This document shows, one piece after another, positions 1-12,249 of a stretch of 64,000 nucleotides of DNA; position 1 is the first letter of the stretch, and every line of letters starts with the position of its first letter. The translations under genes were made by a program, and so were the position numbers. Origin of the DNA: Acanthochromis polyacanthus (taxonomy: Eukaryota > Chordata > Actinopteri > Pomacentridae); the NCBI RefSeq assembly GCF_021347895.1, contig NC_067124.1:15614521-15678520 (forward strand), given 5' to 3'. The notes beneath the pieces are model-generated. The model ran no database searches, was not told the DNA's origin, and saw only the letters and a list, made by a program, of their open reading frames with translations.

Positions 1-1189
1 TTAAGTTTATTTGGAATTAACTTTTTAATTCGGAATTAAAGAGGAATTATCTCATGTAAACGTGGCAAATGTCATCCCTCCATTTACCTTTGCCTTCCTC
101 CTGCACGTGTTCCTTCAATGATGCCTTCAAGAATTACGTTCGGGAGCTTTCCAGCGCTGCCACTCAGAACACGGCCAGCGTAACTCATTTTCCTTTGTGT
201 TAGATCACACACATTGGCATAACAGGCCAGTCATTACAGCAAAGTTGCATGACAGAATTCTGCTCTCTCTGTATTTAGGTATGTTGTATGCTAGTAAAAA
301 AGCATATGTAGCAAATATTTATTGTATCACCAACTCTTCTGTTTGAGGCACACTGCATCACACTCGACTATGCTTTTCTATCATAATGTAATAGCTGTTT
401 TACCCCCAGGATCTGAGCTACTGTAAGACGCTTCTGAATGAATCCCAGCTGAATGTTTCCGTGTTTAAAACCCTTTCCTAAAATAAGAAAAATACACAGG
501 AAGCAAATTTGAGCACGTCTCAAATCAGTATGTATCTTTATATTAATGTACGTTTAAGTGGCTGCACATTTATGATCAAATAGTTACTTTGATTGTCTCA
601 AGGTAATTTTGATTGGGTGATGAAGGCGTCTAGTTGTGCAGCAGCAACAATGACTGCTATCACTTCTGCTTTGCATAAAGTATCATGGCTGAGATCTCAT
701 CTTTGGACTTTTTTGTGAACCGAGCTGCCGTGTTTATCTGGTGGCTGTGTGTAGAGGTGGATGATCTCAAGGGGGCTGCTGGGTAGGTGGTGGGGTTGGA
801 GCTGGGGGCTCATTGCCTATGCATGACAGTGTTGTAGGGATATTAGAATAACACTGACTATATTCTGTAAATGAAGAAGAGAAGCAAGGGAAGCCTCAGG
901 AGTCCATTATGGATTTTAATAATACATCAAGGTAGTGTAACTGAATAACCGATCTCAGAGGGAAGAGGAGAGGAAGCGGGAAGGAAAAAAAAAACGCACA
1001 CACACACGTGACATTTGGCTAATATTACAATATGAATTATGAAAACAAAAAGGACTTTTAGTTTATCTTGTCTTTCTACTTTTATTCATCTTTAGGCATT
1101 TTTGCTTTTTTTCCCCTCCAACTTCCCCCTGAATCCAGAACACGGTGTAAACAAATAAAAGTGGAGGAAAAACAGTTTGGCATCTCTGT

Positions 1190-1640
1190 AGATTAATTAA
1201 TGTGCCTGCGACTTGGCATCACCGGGTGAAAATTATGTGCATAAATAATATCACTAATTAAAAAGATGCAGATTAACATGCAAATAATGTTAATGAGGAT
1301 CTGCAATTCCAGAGTGTATTCGCATAACATCAACAATTTAATGTGTTGGAAGGACTGTGTTTGCATTACATTAATAAAATTCAAAGACCCGTGCATAGAA
1401 AATTCTGTCGGAGTCTGTGTTTCCACTTGTGAGTTGTAAATTCTGTGGGCAGTAACAGCCACTTCTTTGGCAGATGCAAAAGTTATTATCTCAAAGGCTG
1501 GCTGAAGTGGTGCCATGAGCCAGTACGACCAGCTGTTAGCGAGCGGCCAGCCAGAAAAGCACTAAGACAATTAACTGTATTAGTTGTTGGGCTGCACTGT
1601 TTATTTTCTCTCAGATTAATTTCACATGGCTGACCAGAAA
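1190..1640. promoter_or_regulatory. Candidate conserved non-coding element (homeodomain/POU-rich)
   Basis: A simple-repeat-free segment with clustered homeodomain cores (ATTAATTAATG near 1192, TAATGAG near 1291), a perfect POU octamer ATGCAAAT at 1278-1285 and a CAGCTG E-box at 1530-1535. This composition is typical of vertebrate developmental enhancers. No alignment was available, so conservation is inferred from appearance only. Confidence 0.4.
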
Positions 1641-1968
1641 TCTGCTGGAGAGAGCGAAACAGACACAGAACAAACAAAAAACAACACTCCAACTGGGAGC
1701 CAATGTGTGGAAATCTTGTTCCCGTTTCTACCTAGAGAAGCAAAATGCTGTTAAGAGAAATACTTGTGGATATGATATCAACAGTCTCTAATCTATACAC
1801 TCTGCCGTGTTTTATACGTGTCTCCGGTGTAATGTACATTGGTGAAACAAGGCAGAGCAAACTTTTTTAGATTATCTCATCAAGTGATCTTAAAACGCGT
1901 TTCAACACTTGGAAACTTTGGTTCTCAGAGGACAATCCTGCTTAACAGCTCATCCAAAAGAAGGCAAA

Positions 1969-1994
1969 TACTGTAAGCATGTACTGTAAGCATG
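1969..1994. repeat. 13-bp perfect tandem duplication
   Basis: The unit TACTGTAAGCATG occurs twice head to tail (1969-1981 and 1982-1994). It is a small local duplication, probably from replication slippage, with no sign of function. Confidence 0.9.
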
Positions 1995-2329
1995 AAAAAA
2001 GAGACTCTCGGTGTGTGGACTTAATGGATTTCACAGTGGAAATGAAATGACAAACTTGAGTGAGCGCACCCCTTCCTGTGGGGCAAATGTCTGCTGGATT
2101 TGGATCGTTACCTGCAGAATAAACAAGGCTCTTTCTTAACAAGGAAAAATACTGCCTGTGTCTATCAACACAGTGTCTAGGAGGGGAAAGGAAAGGCTCT
2201 CCAGTCTGCGGTGATATGCATCGACTGTCCTCAAGAGGACATTTATTCTAGAGCCATTCATTTCATAATGGGCGAAGGCTCGAAGCCTGTTCATCACACA
2301 ATGGGCAGAAACCCCGAACATTTATCATA

Positions 2330-2560
2330 GATGATAGAATGTGGCTATATTTTTATTCATTCACAATTTCCCCACACAGTGATTATCATATTGAGCTCTA
2401 TATATCTTTATCGAAGAAATTATGATTTGGAAAATGGTGGCATTGGGGCATGTGATTATCATTGCAAAAAAAGATCATAATTCATGGAATGATAAATATA
2501 ATTAGGATGTACATAATATCTCATTCATTTGCCATTCAGCAAGATAGGCCCTGGTTTCTA
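2330..2560. promoter_or_regulatory. Candidate non-coding element, AT-rich homeodomain-type
   Basis: Contains repeated GATTATCATT, ATAATTCAT, GATAAATATAATTAGG and CATTCATTTGCC motifs, resembling homeodomain, POU and GATA sites. It lacks microsatellite and coding features. AT richness makes chance motif matches common, so this is a weak call. Confidence 0.25.
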
Positions 2561-3849
2561 CTATTTCCTTCTTTTTTCACTGTAATTCAAGATTGTACAA
2601 CAAAACACTTCGAATAAACACATTTTCACAAACTTTTCTTGTACCTCCAATGTTATACTACACTTTATTAAATCATAATCTGTAATGATCCTTTAAACGT
2701 CCTTTGTTTCTTCACTGTTGCCATGGAGCATTTGACATTGCATCATGACAAGCAGAACATTTGGATTGTAATAAAGATATGTTTATTATGAATATATCGA
2801 GCATTTATGACACTGAAATTCAAGCAGCTGCGTAACATAAATCATAAATTACACATCCGAACATTTGCCTTCTTTGTCTCCACTGGCACTAGGATATGAT
2901 GTGATATGATATGGAAATGCAAGTTTCATGCTAAGTTCGTCCAGAGGTGCTCGTAAATACACAACGCCTCCATGAATGCAACGAGTGAAGCTGTGAAATA
3001 ACTGTGTTACGATCTGGGGGGGAAAAAATGACAGAAAAAGAAATGTTGGCAGAAAAAAAACATCATCAAAATGTCTTCACTGTGTCCAACATTGTGTCTG
3101 GTCTTGTGAATGGGGAAGATGTGGCGCCTGCTAAAATATTCAAGCACAGTGGATGCAAACGATAGCTTCACAGGACATACGGTTTGTATTATGCTTGGCA
3201 TTGACTGTGCTACAGTGTGATATTCTGAAAGGAAAGTGGAGAGAGAAAAAAAAACTGAGAGAAACACAATGACCTCTTCAGCTGGGCACAGGCTCTAGCA
3301 GCTGGCCAATAACTTAAACAGGGCCTTGTAATATGCTTGCTTTGGGCAGCAGGGAACTGCACAGACAACACATAAAAATATGACAAGCAGATGATGGATT
3401 AGGGTCATAAGTCTCAGTTCAGCCGTACAAACAAAACATCATGATCGTGTGTTACGACAATACGGCTAATAGACAGAAATTAGCAGATGTTGATTGCAGC
3501 TTGGATACTGTCAGCATACCAAAAGGCTCTGAGACAGACATGCATGGAGCCAGGGAGACCCCCTGCTCATGGCATGTGTAAAAACACAACCACAGATCTG
3601 CCCTCATTTTGAATTTCACAGCGCTGTGTTCTTTGGTTTTTCCCATGATACACTTTGCCTGCTGTAGACTGACCTGTCCGTGTAAACCTCAAACTTTCAG
3701 AAAAAAGATCAAAAAATACTAAAGAGTCAACCATTATTTGATCTGCCGTGGAGCTGCTTCAGAGGGAGGGAGGGAACCTGTCTCAATGTAATGATTTGGG
3801 GTTTTTATGTTCTCCTCTCATAGCCTAAGGTGAAATGCACATTTCATCA

Positions 3850-4060
3850 AGGTTATGGAGGGCTGCTGTAGTATTTGCTCTCCTCATGAATGCAAAGTTG
3901 GCTTTGCCTCTCTGAAGACTTCCAGTGAGATTTGAATGCTGAACTACAAAGCACTTGTTAGAGCAGAGCTTGGCAGATAATTAAATTCAACCCTCCCAGT
4001 ATCTGTGTGCTGGACAGGAAAGCTGAGATTTCCTAAAATTAATTGCTGGCTTCCAGAACT
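3850..4060. promoter_or_regulatory. Candidate conserved non-coding element
   Basis: Balanced composition with CATGAATGCAAAG, GATAATTAAATTC and AAAATTAATTGCTGG motifs, no simple repeats and no ORF. It looks enhancer-like. Conservation has not been tested. Confidence 0.3.
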
Positions 4061-4353
4061 TGTTGATCAGTCCTGTTGTTGTGGTTGTTTTTATTCTGAT
4101 GCATTGTTCTCCTCTGCAAATATTCTAACCGTGGTATGTTACTGTATACAATAACATTCTTTCTATAGTAAAATGTACTAGTCATTCTTGCATATATTGA
4201 TTTATCATACTGCTGGACCTTTTTGCAGACATGAATTTTAATAACCGCATTAAGAAGTTTCTAAGTGATGGGCAAAACTGCTCATCAGACAAGAGTACAA
4301 ACAGTTGCCTGCTTAAATATTCCTGAATTTTATCCAAGAAAAAAAAAAGTAAC

Positions 4354-4388
4354 AAGTGATCCTCTTTTTCAAAAAAGGAGGATCACTT
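4354..4388. repeat. Near-perfect hairpin (stem about 16 bp)
   Basis: AAGTGATCCTC followed by a T run (4354-4369) is answered after one base by an A run and GGAGGATCACTT (4371-4388). The arms differ by one extra G in the right arm. The terminal ATP-like tract of A/T pairs makes the tip weak. It could be a decayed short foldback element or a chance palindrome; no target duplication is evident. Confidence 0.7.
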
Positions 4389-4879
4389 ACAAATCTAAAT
4401 TCAGAGGAAATTGAATAAACCCATCCACTCAGCTTTAACTAATACAGAATTAATAGCACTCACAATGACCAAATTATTTTCAAACTCCAGGCAGACAAAA
4501 GAGAGCTGGGGAGAGCAAGAAAATTAAATCGCAATTATCATAAAATCCATCATTGTAATTCACACAGGCTGAGTGTTGCAGTGTTTGGATAGGTAATGAT
4601 TTTCTAATATGAGAGGGCAATTTGCATAAATAGCCTGGAGATTGGTTATCGTCGTCATCATCATCATCATTTTTGATTCCCCACAATTACGATCCCTGCA
4701 CTATATATCAGAGCTCACAGCTATGTAAAACCACAGCACTAATTAATAAGCCATTTACAGACTAGCAGCTAGTTACAGTTGGTCCTGCTGATGACCTTAG
4801 CGAAGATGAGCCGTCTCAGAAGTGCCTGTGTGTAACTACAAACATAATGATGTGCCAGGAGGGAATCATTAAAAATAAT

Positions 4880-5130
4880 TTACACAAGCCTTCATTTACC
4901 CAGATCTTTTGATAGCACGCTTCCCCCGGTGTTTAGATCCGTGGCACAGAACCTCCTTACCATTTGGAAAGTGGCGGCCGGGGGAACGAGTGGGGATACC
5001 TAAGTGGTTAATTAAGAGCTGTTGGGGCGCCGGGAGAGCCTCCTGAAAAATCTCTCTGATGTCTGCCGTGTCAAGTGTCTCTCCCAGACTGAGCAGCGAG
5101 AGGTGGCTGCCACACTAGGCTAATTACTGG
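4880..5130. promoter_or_regulatory. Candidate conserved non-coding element
   Basis: A relatively GC-balanced segment with a perfect TTAATTAA palindrome at 5008-5015, GGCTAATTACTGGG near 5117 and GCGGCCGGGGG. It is followed directly by purine-rich and CA-repeat DNA. It looks like an enhancer core flanked by simple sequence. Confidence 0.35.
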
Positions 5131-5248
5131 GAAAGGCAGGGAGCAGCTGAGGAGAGGAGAGGGCCCCCTAAATGAATCACTCTCTCCAAGAATCCCCAGC
5201 ATTTGCACACACATACATATAATGCAGATATGCACACACACCGACACC

Positions 5249-5269
5249 CACACACACACACACACACAC
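5249..5269. repeat. (CA)n microsatellite
   Basis: Uninterrupted CA dinucleotides, with imperfect CA/ACAT repeats just upstream. Confidence 0.95.
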
Positions 5270-8159
5270 GCAAATATTTGAGCAATCAAAACCGTTTTGA
5301 GCCTCGTTGCCAGCCTGGCTGCGCCGCCGAGCACAAAGAGGAGGTATCAGGAGTGCAGTCAATCTGTGAGGCGTGTGAAAGGGTTAACTACACCTGGATG
5401 ACAGTGATGCTCTAATGGAAAGGAAAGTATGTTTGTGCACAGAGGCCAAGCGAAGACAGGGAAGCGCGGGGAGAGAAAGAGAGTAAGGAGAGGAGAGGAG
5501 CTGAACAATGTACATGTTACTCAGATGATATGATGAAACAAGCTGCTCTTACAAAGTCCTGGTGCTCTGTCTCAGCTAATGGTGTCATTCTGTCCCTAAT
5601 TGTCTTATCTGTGGAGGAAGTTGGGCGCTATAGCTAAATCGTTTATGTGCACGTGATTAATCAGTGAGATGCACATTAAAGAAACAAAAGAAAGGAAAAA
5701 AAATACTGTCATATTTAGATCCTGGTTTTCCTGTAAAGTTGCAGATAAATACAAAGATAATTGGACTGATGGGTGTACAGTTACATTTTGTGTGTGAAGA
5801 ATGCTATTTTGAAAGAAAGAATAAAGGTAAGAAAAAAAAAGCCCATCCCTTCTTAAAGCCTTGATTAAATATTTGCACCTTCCCCAAATGATATAAAGTG
5901 CCAAGAAGGAAGTGTACCAAATATGTCCCCTTTAATCTGCAGAATTCCCCACTGCAGTGTCAAAATTCTGTTCAAACGAAAGTGCTGCCAGGGAGAAAGG
6001 GGCTGAACAATACTGCGGGATGCAGGCAATAGCTGCCGTGAAAGCCTATGCTGATCATGATACATTGGACCAGGCCCTCGAATGTGCTTGGCTCCGTCCT
6101 CTCCTTTCCCTCTCTGCCTCCCTCTCTCTTCCTCCCTTCTGACTCCGGACCATCCTTACAGAGGGAGCAGAGGGAGAAAAAGGGTTAGCCGGGGGAAAGA
6201 TAGACAATAAGGGTTTTAAAGCCTCAGAGCTGCCTACAGCAAAGCCTCTTTCCAGGCAGCGAGAAGCCAGGCAGCCTCCACCAAGCCAAGCGCTCCAGCC
6301 ACATCAGCCATGACAGAAGGCTGGCAGAACAATCATCTTAACAATATGGCTGAGTCGCTGACCCCACACTGAAATGGGGCTATCGCTCCAACTATGGCTA
6401 GTGTTATGCTTGGCTTGCCACTGGCGCTAATAGCTCAGCACTGAGCCAGGCCCTGGACGGGGCTGTTTATGATAGGACTGCTATAGGCTTGTGTTGGTTG
6501 TCGTGGAATGTGAAGGCGCAAAAGCTGAACCAGGGCGAGAAGCAAAATGATGCAGAGATGTGATTTTTGAGTTTTGAATTTTGCGGCGTCATGCTGAAAC
6601 GCATCCACGTGACTTGTTCGGACCACCGCATGTCCATGTTTTGGTTCTGACCTGCAGATTAAGCAACGCTGCATTAAAGTTAACCCCCTCCAAATGACTG
6701 TGTGCTCTTCCATATAATCAGATGCTTTATAAGAAAAGTAGGAGTTGGGCTTCACAGCTCCAATTATATGCAACTGCAAATCCCTAAATGTTCTGAAATA
6801 CCCAGACCTTGCAGTTATCACAGAAATACTATAATTATTTTAATTGACCGGGCTACTTCTATCAAGCCAAAAACCTTTGTGAGCTGGCAACCTGGCAATT
6901 ATATGTTTCACTACAGACTGAGCATTTTTTTTTTCCTTTAAAGAATACTTAAGGATTAGGGGAGAAACAAACATGCTATTAAATGATTTCCGCTTGTGTC
7001 TATTGTACTTTCAAGAGGCATGACTGCTTTCCTTTATGTTTTATCCAAAATGTCATTGGACTTCACACCTTGGAGTGTGCCGCAAGTTTGCAGCAAATCA
7101 AAATGTGACATCAGGTGCAACTAATGAAATGCAATCACAGAAAAACCACTGATTCCTGCAAAATAAACGCTTATGTTGTGTATAAGTGCACAGTTGAAGC
7201 TGAAATGTATACTATAGCTTCCTTTTTTGTTATTATATTACAATTTTATCCTCTGAGTGAATCAGATAATTAAATACGTATTTTAAATGAAAGAAAAATA
7301 CTAAAAAAACAGACTGTTTTGTACCTTTAGAAGAAAAACATCACAATACTACGTCCTTCCTCTGGACCTTTATTCCCCTATAATTTTATAGGATTTGCGT
7401 AAAATACAGCTGTCCGCAGACTTGTTGTATTATTTCAGTCAAAAACGGATATTTGCACAAAGGCTGAAGTCCCCAGACTGAAAATGAGAGGTGTAAGAAG
7501 ACATGGCGGGGCCTCAGGGCGTGGGCACTGTTGTCGGTGTTCACAGTGTTACCCAGGGTGAGCACACATAAACACAGACGCACAAAACGGTCAGGAAGTG
7601 TCTTGTCATGTGTGTGTTTATGTGTGTTTGGCGGCAAAGGATAGCACACTATGCACAAAGGATCACAGCTGCAAACAAGCGCACACAGTCACAGAGACAC
7701 ACACGTGTAACACACGATGCCTGGTAGTGATTCGGTCAGCGTGAGGCAGAAGAAAGAAATTTACGCAGAACCAAAATGATACGTTGCTTTAAGTATCTGA
7801 AAACTACCTTTGCTTTTTAAAATTTGCAGAGAGAGGTTTGAAAAAGGGCAAAAGCTATAACTTATCTTGTGGAACGGAGTTTTAAACAGACTTGTGTGAA
7901 AGCGTCGTCCGGTGGTTAAACATTTTCTTGTTCGTTGACAGTAGAAACCGACAATTTAAATCAGTTAGCATGTACAGGCGCCATCACACCGCTTCTATCT
8001 TTCCTCATTCATTCGCTTAACCACATAATGAACCATTGCGAGGAAGTCTTGTAAGTATTGTACATGCACATGGTCGCATATTTGCATTCTACTCACTTTT
8101 TTCTGTTTTTTTTAATGAGATGAAAATGAAGGATTTCACTTTTAATGCCACATTTTCAT

Positions 8160-8620
8160 GCCCGCCACGCTTCACGCAGCCCTGCGAGTAAACACTGGTA
8201 TCAATGGCTGGCCAGAAAGTAGTGCCATAAAGGCTGCCATGAAATTTGTTTATCTAGCTGCTGAATTGTATTCAGCTGGGGATATATGGCATAATAATGC
8301 AAGAACTGTGGGCTCTGTAATTAAGTCTGTCTTCTGATGCTTTCGAAGCAATTCATTAACGCAGTCTCTCACTGTCAGCTGAGATGCAGAAAGTAATGCC
8401 ATTCATTAAATGACGAAAGTTAAGTTATTAAATGGTATTTTTAAGTTTTTAGACGAACCAAGGATAACTTTTTTCCCTCTTGTTTGCCGTAATTAATATT
8501 TCTCATAATGAGTTTTGCAATACAATAATTAGTGTCCCACTGTAAAGCCATTAAAAGCGGCACAGGGTTTTAGAGTATTGGCTTGCGAGAACATTTTAAA
8601 TGCTCCGCTAATTTCTTCAT
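8160..8620. promoter_or_regulatory. Candidate conserved non-coding element
   Basis: A long repeat-free segment dense in homeodomain-like cores (GTAATTAAG, CATTAACG, CATTCATTAAATGAC, GTAATTAATATT, ATAATTAGTG) and CAGCTG E-boxes. It is one of the more convincing enhancer-like blocks. Conservation is inferred, not measured. Confidence 0.4.
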
Positions 8621-9429
8621 CTTAAAGCATTTCGATATCGGTTTTGCATGTGTTACAGCACTGCAAATTAGGTTGTAAAGAAGTAAGTTGTTGTCTCTTG
8701 TCTTTGTTAAATTATTACTTTAATGAGGCTTTATAGTGGAGGTCAAGGTTTGCATGATTTTTCATTCAGTTCATGTTGGGGGTGGAGCAGCAATGTGGAG
8801 GCATAAAGAAATAAAACTGGGGCTTCAGTGAGGCTATAACTGTAGATGGCAGTCTGGCCTCGACTGTGGCCCTGCCTGAGTGAAACAGTGGTTGCTGCTG
8901 TAGCATGTGAAATGGATCATGTTTTAATTTAGATGGATGCCAAGAGAATAACTCGGACACTTGTGTCTCTTGAATATATAAAAAGAAGAAATGTTGACAG
9001 TGTTTCTGTGCCACCAAATGTCTCCTGTATATTTCAACTTATTTAACTTACTTTTAGCACATCTCACATCTTCACTATTCTCAGATATTTAGATGAGCTG
9101 CTATTCTTTACTTTTGCTCCATATGCCAATATTACCTGTCGAGTCCAATCTAAGTGTCTTGATGTTTACATGAGCAGACGGCGAGTCGTGCTGTTTCCTC
9201 TGCCACTAAATGACTTCTGGTGAAATTTAGTTTGACTTTCAGCCGCGGTGTAAAATTACAACTCGGTTCAGTGCAGTCGTGTCATATAAAGACCACTATA
9301 AAGGCTTGCAAGTCACTTGAAGTTTCCCAATACAAAATGCTTGCAATAATTGCAAGATAAGGCACATATTGCACCATATCGTCAAGTATTCTCATGGTGA
9401 TGCACAGTCAAAAAGCCCTTTTCCCTTCT

Positions 9430-9625
9430 TACATTTTGGACACTTTTCAATTTACCACAGAGGCTTAGCCAACTTTAAAGTGCCTACAAATTATGAAATG
9501 AGGCTTTTGCCCCTATTGCGCTCTTGCCAATTGGCTGCCTATGGCAACACATTCAAAGCTAAAAGTTGGTTTTTCAAAGCCAGGCCAATTAAAGGATATA
9601 AAAACAACATAATTTAAACTGTGAT
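9430..9625. promoter_or_regulatory. Candidate conserved non-coding element with NFI-like palindrome
   Basis: Contains a perfect 10-bp palindrome GCCAATTGGC at 9526-9535, directly followed by TGCCTATGGCAA, giving closely spaced TTGGC/GCCAA half-sites of NFI type. Further on are CCAATTAAAGG and AACATAATTTAAA. No coding potential or repeats are visible. Confidence 0.4.
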
Positions 9626-10059
9626 CGTTTGGCAGAACCTTGGAATGAACAGTGGCCCTTGTAATGGCCAATCTAAGGGTGCTTCTGACTGCTCCAGAGG
9701 GACACTAAACATTTCCCATAGTGCAAGAGAGAAACAGAGAGAGAGGAACCTGCAGTATGCAGAGTGTTCTGTCTGCATCTGATGGACTTTCTGGATCAGC
9801 AATAAGAGAATAATTAATTCCTTAAAGAACACACACATATGAACACACGTAGTATGAAGTGCTTCAAGAAAGTAAAAAAAAAAAATCCACAGGCTCGTAA
9901 AAAAAAACAACAATAAAGATAATGTCACAGCTAGATGCATGTCAGTGATCTAAAGCATACTTTACGGAAAGGAGCCTCACAGTCATTCCTTGACAAAACA
10001 GTCATCTTATTTACAAGGCTCACAATAACCCTACGCAAATGTCGAAAAGAGGAATAAAG

Positions 10060-10340
10060 AGAGGGGAGGAAAAAATAATTAGCATATTAATCTTTTTTAT
10101 GCCGTCATCTCTCAGGTCCAGGGGACCCACGGTGTAATTTAAATCTAAATGCTTTCCCTGGCATTAGAATTCATTTTAGATGGGTCAATTGTTCCATAAT
10201 AAAGGGATAGAAGGTGTACTTCATGCAAGAGATTTATGTTTGCCATTTGTTCATATTCATGTGCTACTGAATACCCCTCAATTCAAATGGTGATGGCAGC
10301 TCATATCAGTCGAGCTCCAGACCTACAGATCACTAACCGG
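10060..10340. promoter_or_regulatory. Candidate conserved non-coding element
   Basis: Repeat-free; carries AATAATTAGCATATTAATC, GGTGTAATTTAAATC, GGCATTAGAATTCATTTTAG and GGTCAATTGTTCC. Many overlapping homeodomain, POU and SOX-like cores suggest an enhancer. No alignment was run. Confidence 0.4.
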
Positions 10341-10376
10341 CAGCAATGAATTTCATTTGCGGAGGACAAAAAGAGT

Positions 10377-10430
10377 GAGGAGGGAGAGGAGAGAGAGAGA
10401 GAGAGAAGGAGAGAGAGAGAGAGAGGGAGA
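10377..10430. repeat. 54-bp pure purine (GA)-rich tract
   Basis: Every base is A or G, mostly (GA)n with two GGAG interruptions, so the tract is close to mirror-symmetric. Such tracts can form triplex DNA. It sits between two enhancer-like segments. Confidence 0.9.
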
Positions 10431-10439
10431 CGTGGGGGG

Positions 10440-10640
10440 ATCAGCTCCCCAACACAGTTTATTGATTTTTTTTTCCTGCTCGACAGAAAGCCTGTATAAC
10501 AGCTCTATTGCCCTCATAATGATTAGTGACAAAAGTTTAATTAAGCAATTATGAAGCCAATAATAGAGTTGTCTGGTTTGCTTAGCTTTAGACTGTTTAA
10601 GACTTATCTCCCTCTCGCACATCACAGCAGCTGGAATGTG
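10440..10640. promoter_or_regulatory. Candidate conserved non-coding element
   Basis: After the purine tract come CATAATGATTAGTGAC, GTTTAATTAAGCAATTATGAAG and CCAATAATAG motifs. TTTAATTAAGCAATTATG holds two adjacent ATTA-type sites. It may form one enhancer with the 10.06-10.34 kb segment. Confidence 0.4.
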
Positions 10641-12249
10641 CTTGAAGAGATTAATGCTACGAGAACACAGATGCCCACTTTAATACAGCGCCATGATGCC
10701 GTTTGAATGAAGTTGAGAACACAAGCTTCTCTTTATCAAATTACAAGTCTGCTTTTCATGAATATGGAGGAAAAAGGAAGAAAAAAAAACAGAAATGGCT
10801 TCAAGGTGTAATTATAAAGACATACAACAGAAAGACACACAATTCCGTTTTAGTAATCTGCCTGTATGAAATATGCATGATAATGTATTACTGAATAAAG
10901 ACTTACCATGTTCTAAGAGGCTTTGGCATTTTACATTTGCTCACACAATTGGATATTTCTCAATATTCCTTAATGTTGTATTCGATCCTCCACCTCTCCT
11001 CTTTGTTCTTGCATCTCTTTTTGCCTCTGAAAATTGATTAGATTATCTCCTCTCTCCATACGCTGCAACAAATAAATGAGGTTTCAAGATGCAAACTTTG
11101 CATTCAAGTTGATGCCATTTGTCCCTGTTGATAAATCCGGGTGACATATGGTGATGTATGGGCAATTTACATAGATCCATCCAGAGATGGATCCAGATAC
11201 ATTCAAGGAAAAAGGTAATATTCAGCACAGTGGCAAAAACACCAAGTATGAGCACTTAGATTATTGGGACTTTTTGGGTCCTTTTTCTTGAACAACAGTA
11301 GTAATAAATCTAAAATATGTCCAACTAAGTTTTCGGCTTCTCAAAGTACCACATCCATTGTATAGCTGTTTAGCCAGTTGCAGGTACATATGCATATCTA
11401 TATTTTTGTATTTATTCTTTGTTCATTCTTTACAAAGAATCCTAAATCATAAACTTGGATCTATAAAGCAGATGCAGTGTGAGTTGACTCCAGCGATACC
11501 ACTGAGGAAAAGCTGCAGACTTGCCATGAAAGAGCAGCCCTAACTAGTTTATAAAAAGTCCTCTGAGCTTATCCACATTTACTATAAGCGCAGCAAACAC
11601 AAAGTTGTGTGCTGTGACAGCCTAAATCCTGGAGAAAGCACATGAGCGGACAAACTGAACAGAGGCTGCTGTTAGTATTACAGCATATCCAGTATTTATA
11701 TGTTCTGAAATAAAACTATTATAAGAAGGGAATCTTAGAAGGCTCTGGGACATGTTTACACCATTTTAGATAATGCCCGCTCTTGCTCTACACATCGAAT
11801 CACAGATTAGTCTAATATCAAGGATTGCAGTGTGTCTGCTTAAAAGGAGGTCAAACTCGGTTGAATTTAATGTGTTTTCTGAATGTGGCTCTCCAGTATT
11901 AGATTCATTATTCACATGAGCCTTAAGTCGTAATGTGAGGTGGAGGAATGTCCCGAAAGCACACAGTTACATCTACAGAGTGTGGTGTATGAACTAAACG
12001 CACCCAACATTGTCCTAAACTTGTCACAAAATGTCACAGAAGCGTTAAAACTTCAAAGTCCTTCACATGTCTGCGTTAACTTCACTTCCACACTCTCCTG
12101 AAGGACTGTAGAGTACTTCACGTGGAGTCTTTAAACCTAAATCGTGTCACTTCTCAAGGTCGAGGTCACTTCAGGTCTCCTGCGATTGCTCTCTGTTAGC
12201 TGGGTGTGTCAGAGCGCTCGCCGTAAGACAGAAAGCAAAACCGAGACAA

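Larger units (their letters stand above)
1..7160. other. Non-coding block, enhancer-like segments, no gene
   Basis: No ORF here resembles a known protein; all are short and run through low-complexity sequence. The block mixes AT-rich spacer with several balanced-composition segments listed separately. Small items are a 13-bp perfect tandem duplication near 1.97 kb, a CA tract near 5.25 kb and a near-perfect hairpin near 4.36 kb. The segment at about 6,230-6,480 (CAG-rich, with CAATCAT and GCTAATAG motifs) also looks non-random but is a weaker candidate. Absence of a gene is what the sequence shows; regulatory function is inference. Confidence 0.6.
7161..12170. other. Non-coding block with several enhancer-like segments
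   Basis: No recognisable exon. The stretch 7,200-7,800 is unremarkable apart from short CA/TG runs. The stretch 11,050-12,170 shows neither repeats nor coding signals. Candidate regulatory segments at 8.2-8.6, 9.4-9.6 and 10.1-10.6 kb are listed separately. A good GTAAGT donor-like string exists on the minus strand at 10,901-10,906, but no open frame or acceptor pairs with it. Confidence 0.6.

Noticed and set aside
10901..10930. Minus-strand GTAAGT donor-like string preceded by ATG
   Set aside because: No open frame or acceptor upstream on that strand; isolated consensus matches are expected by chance.
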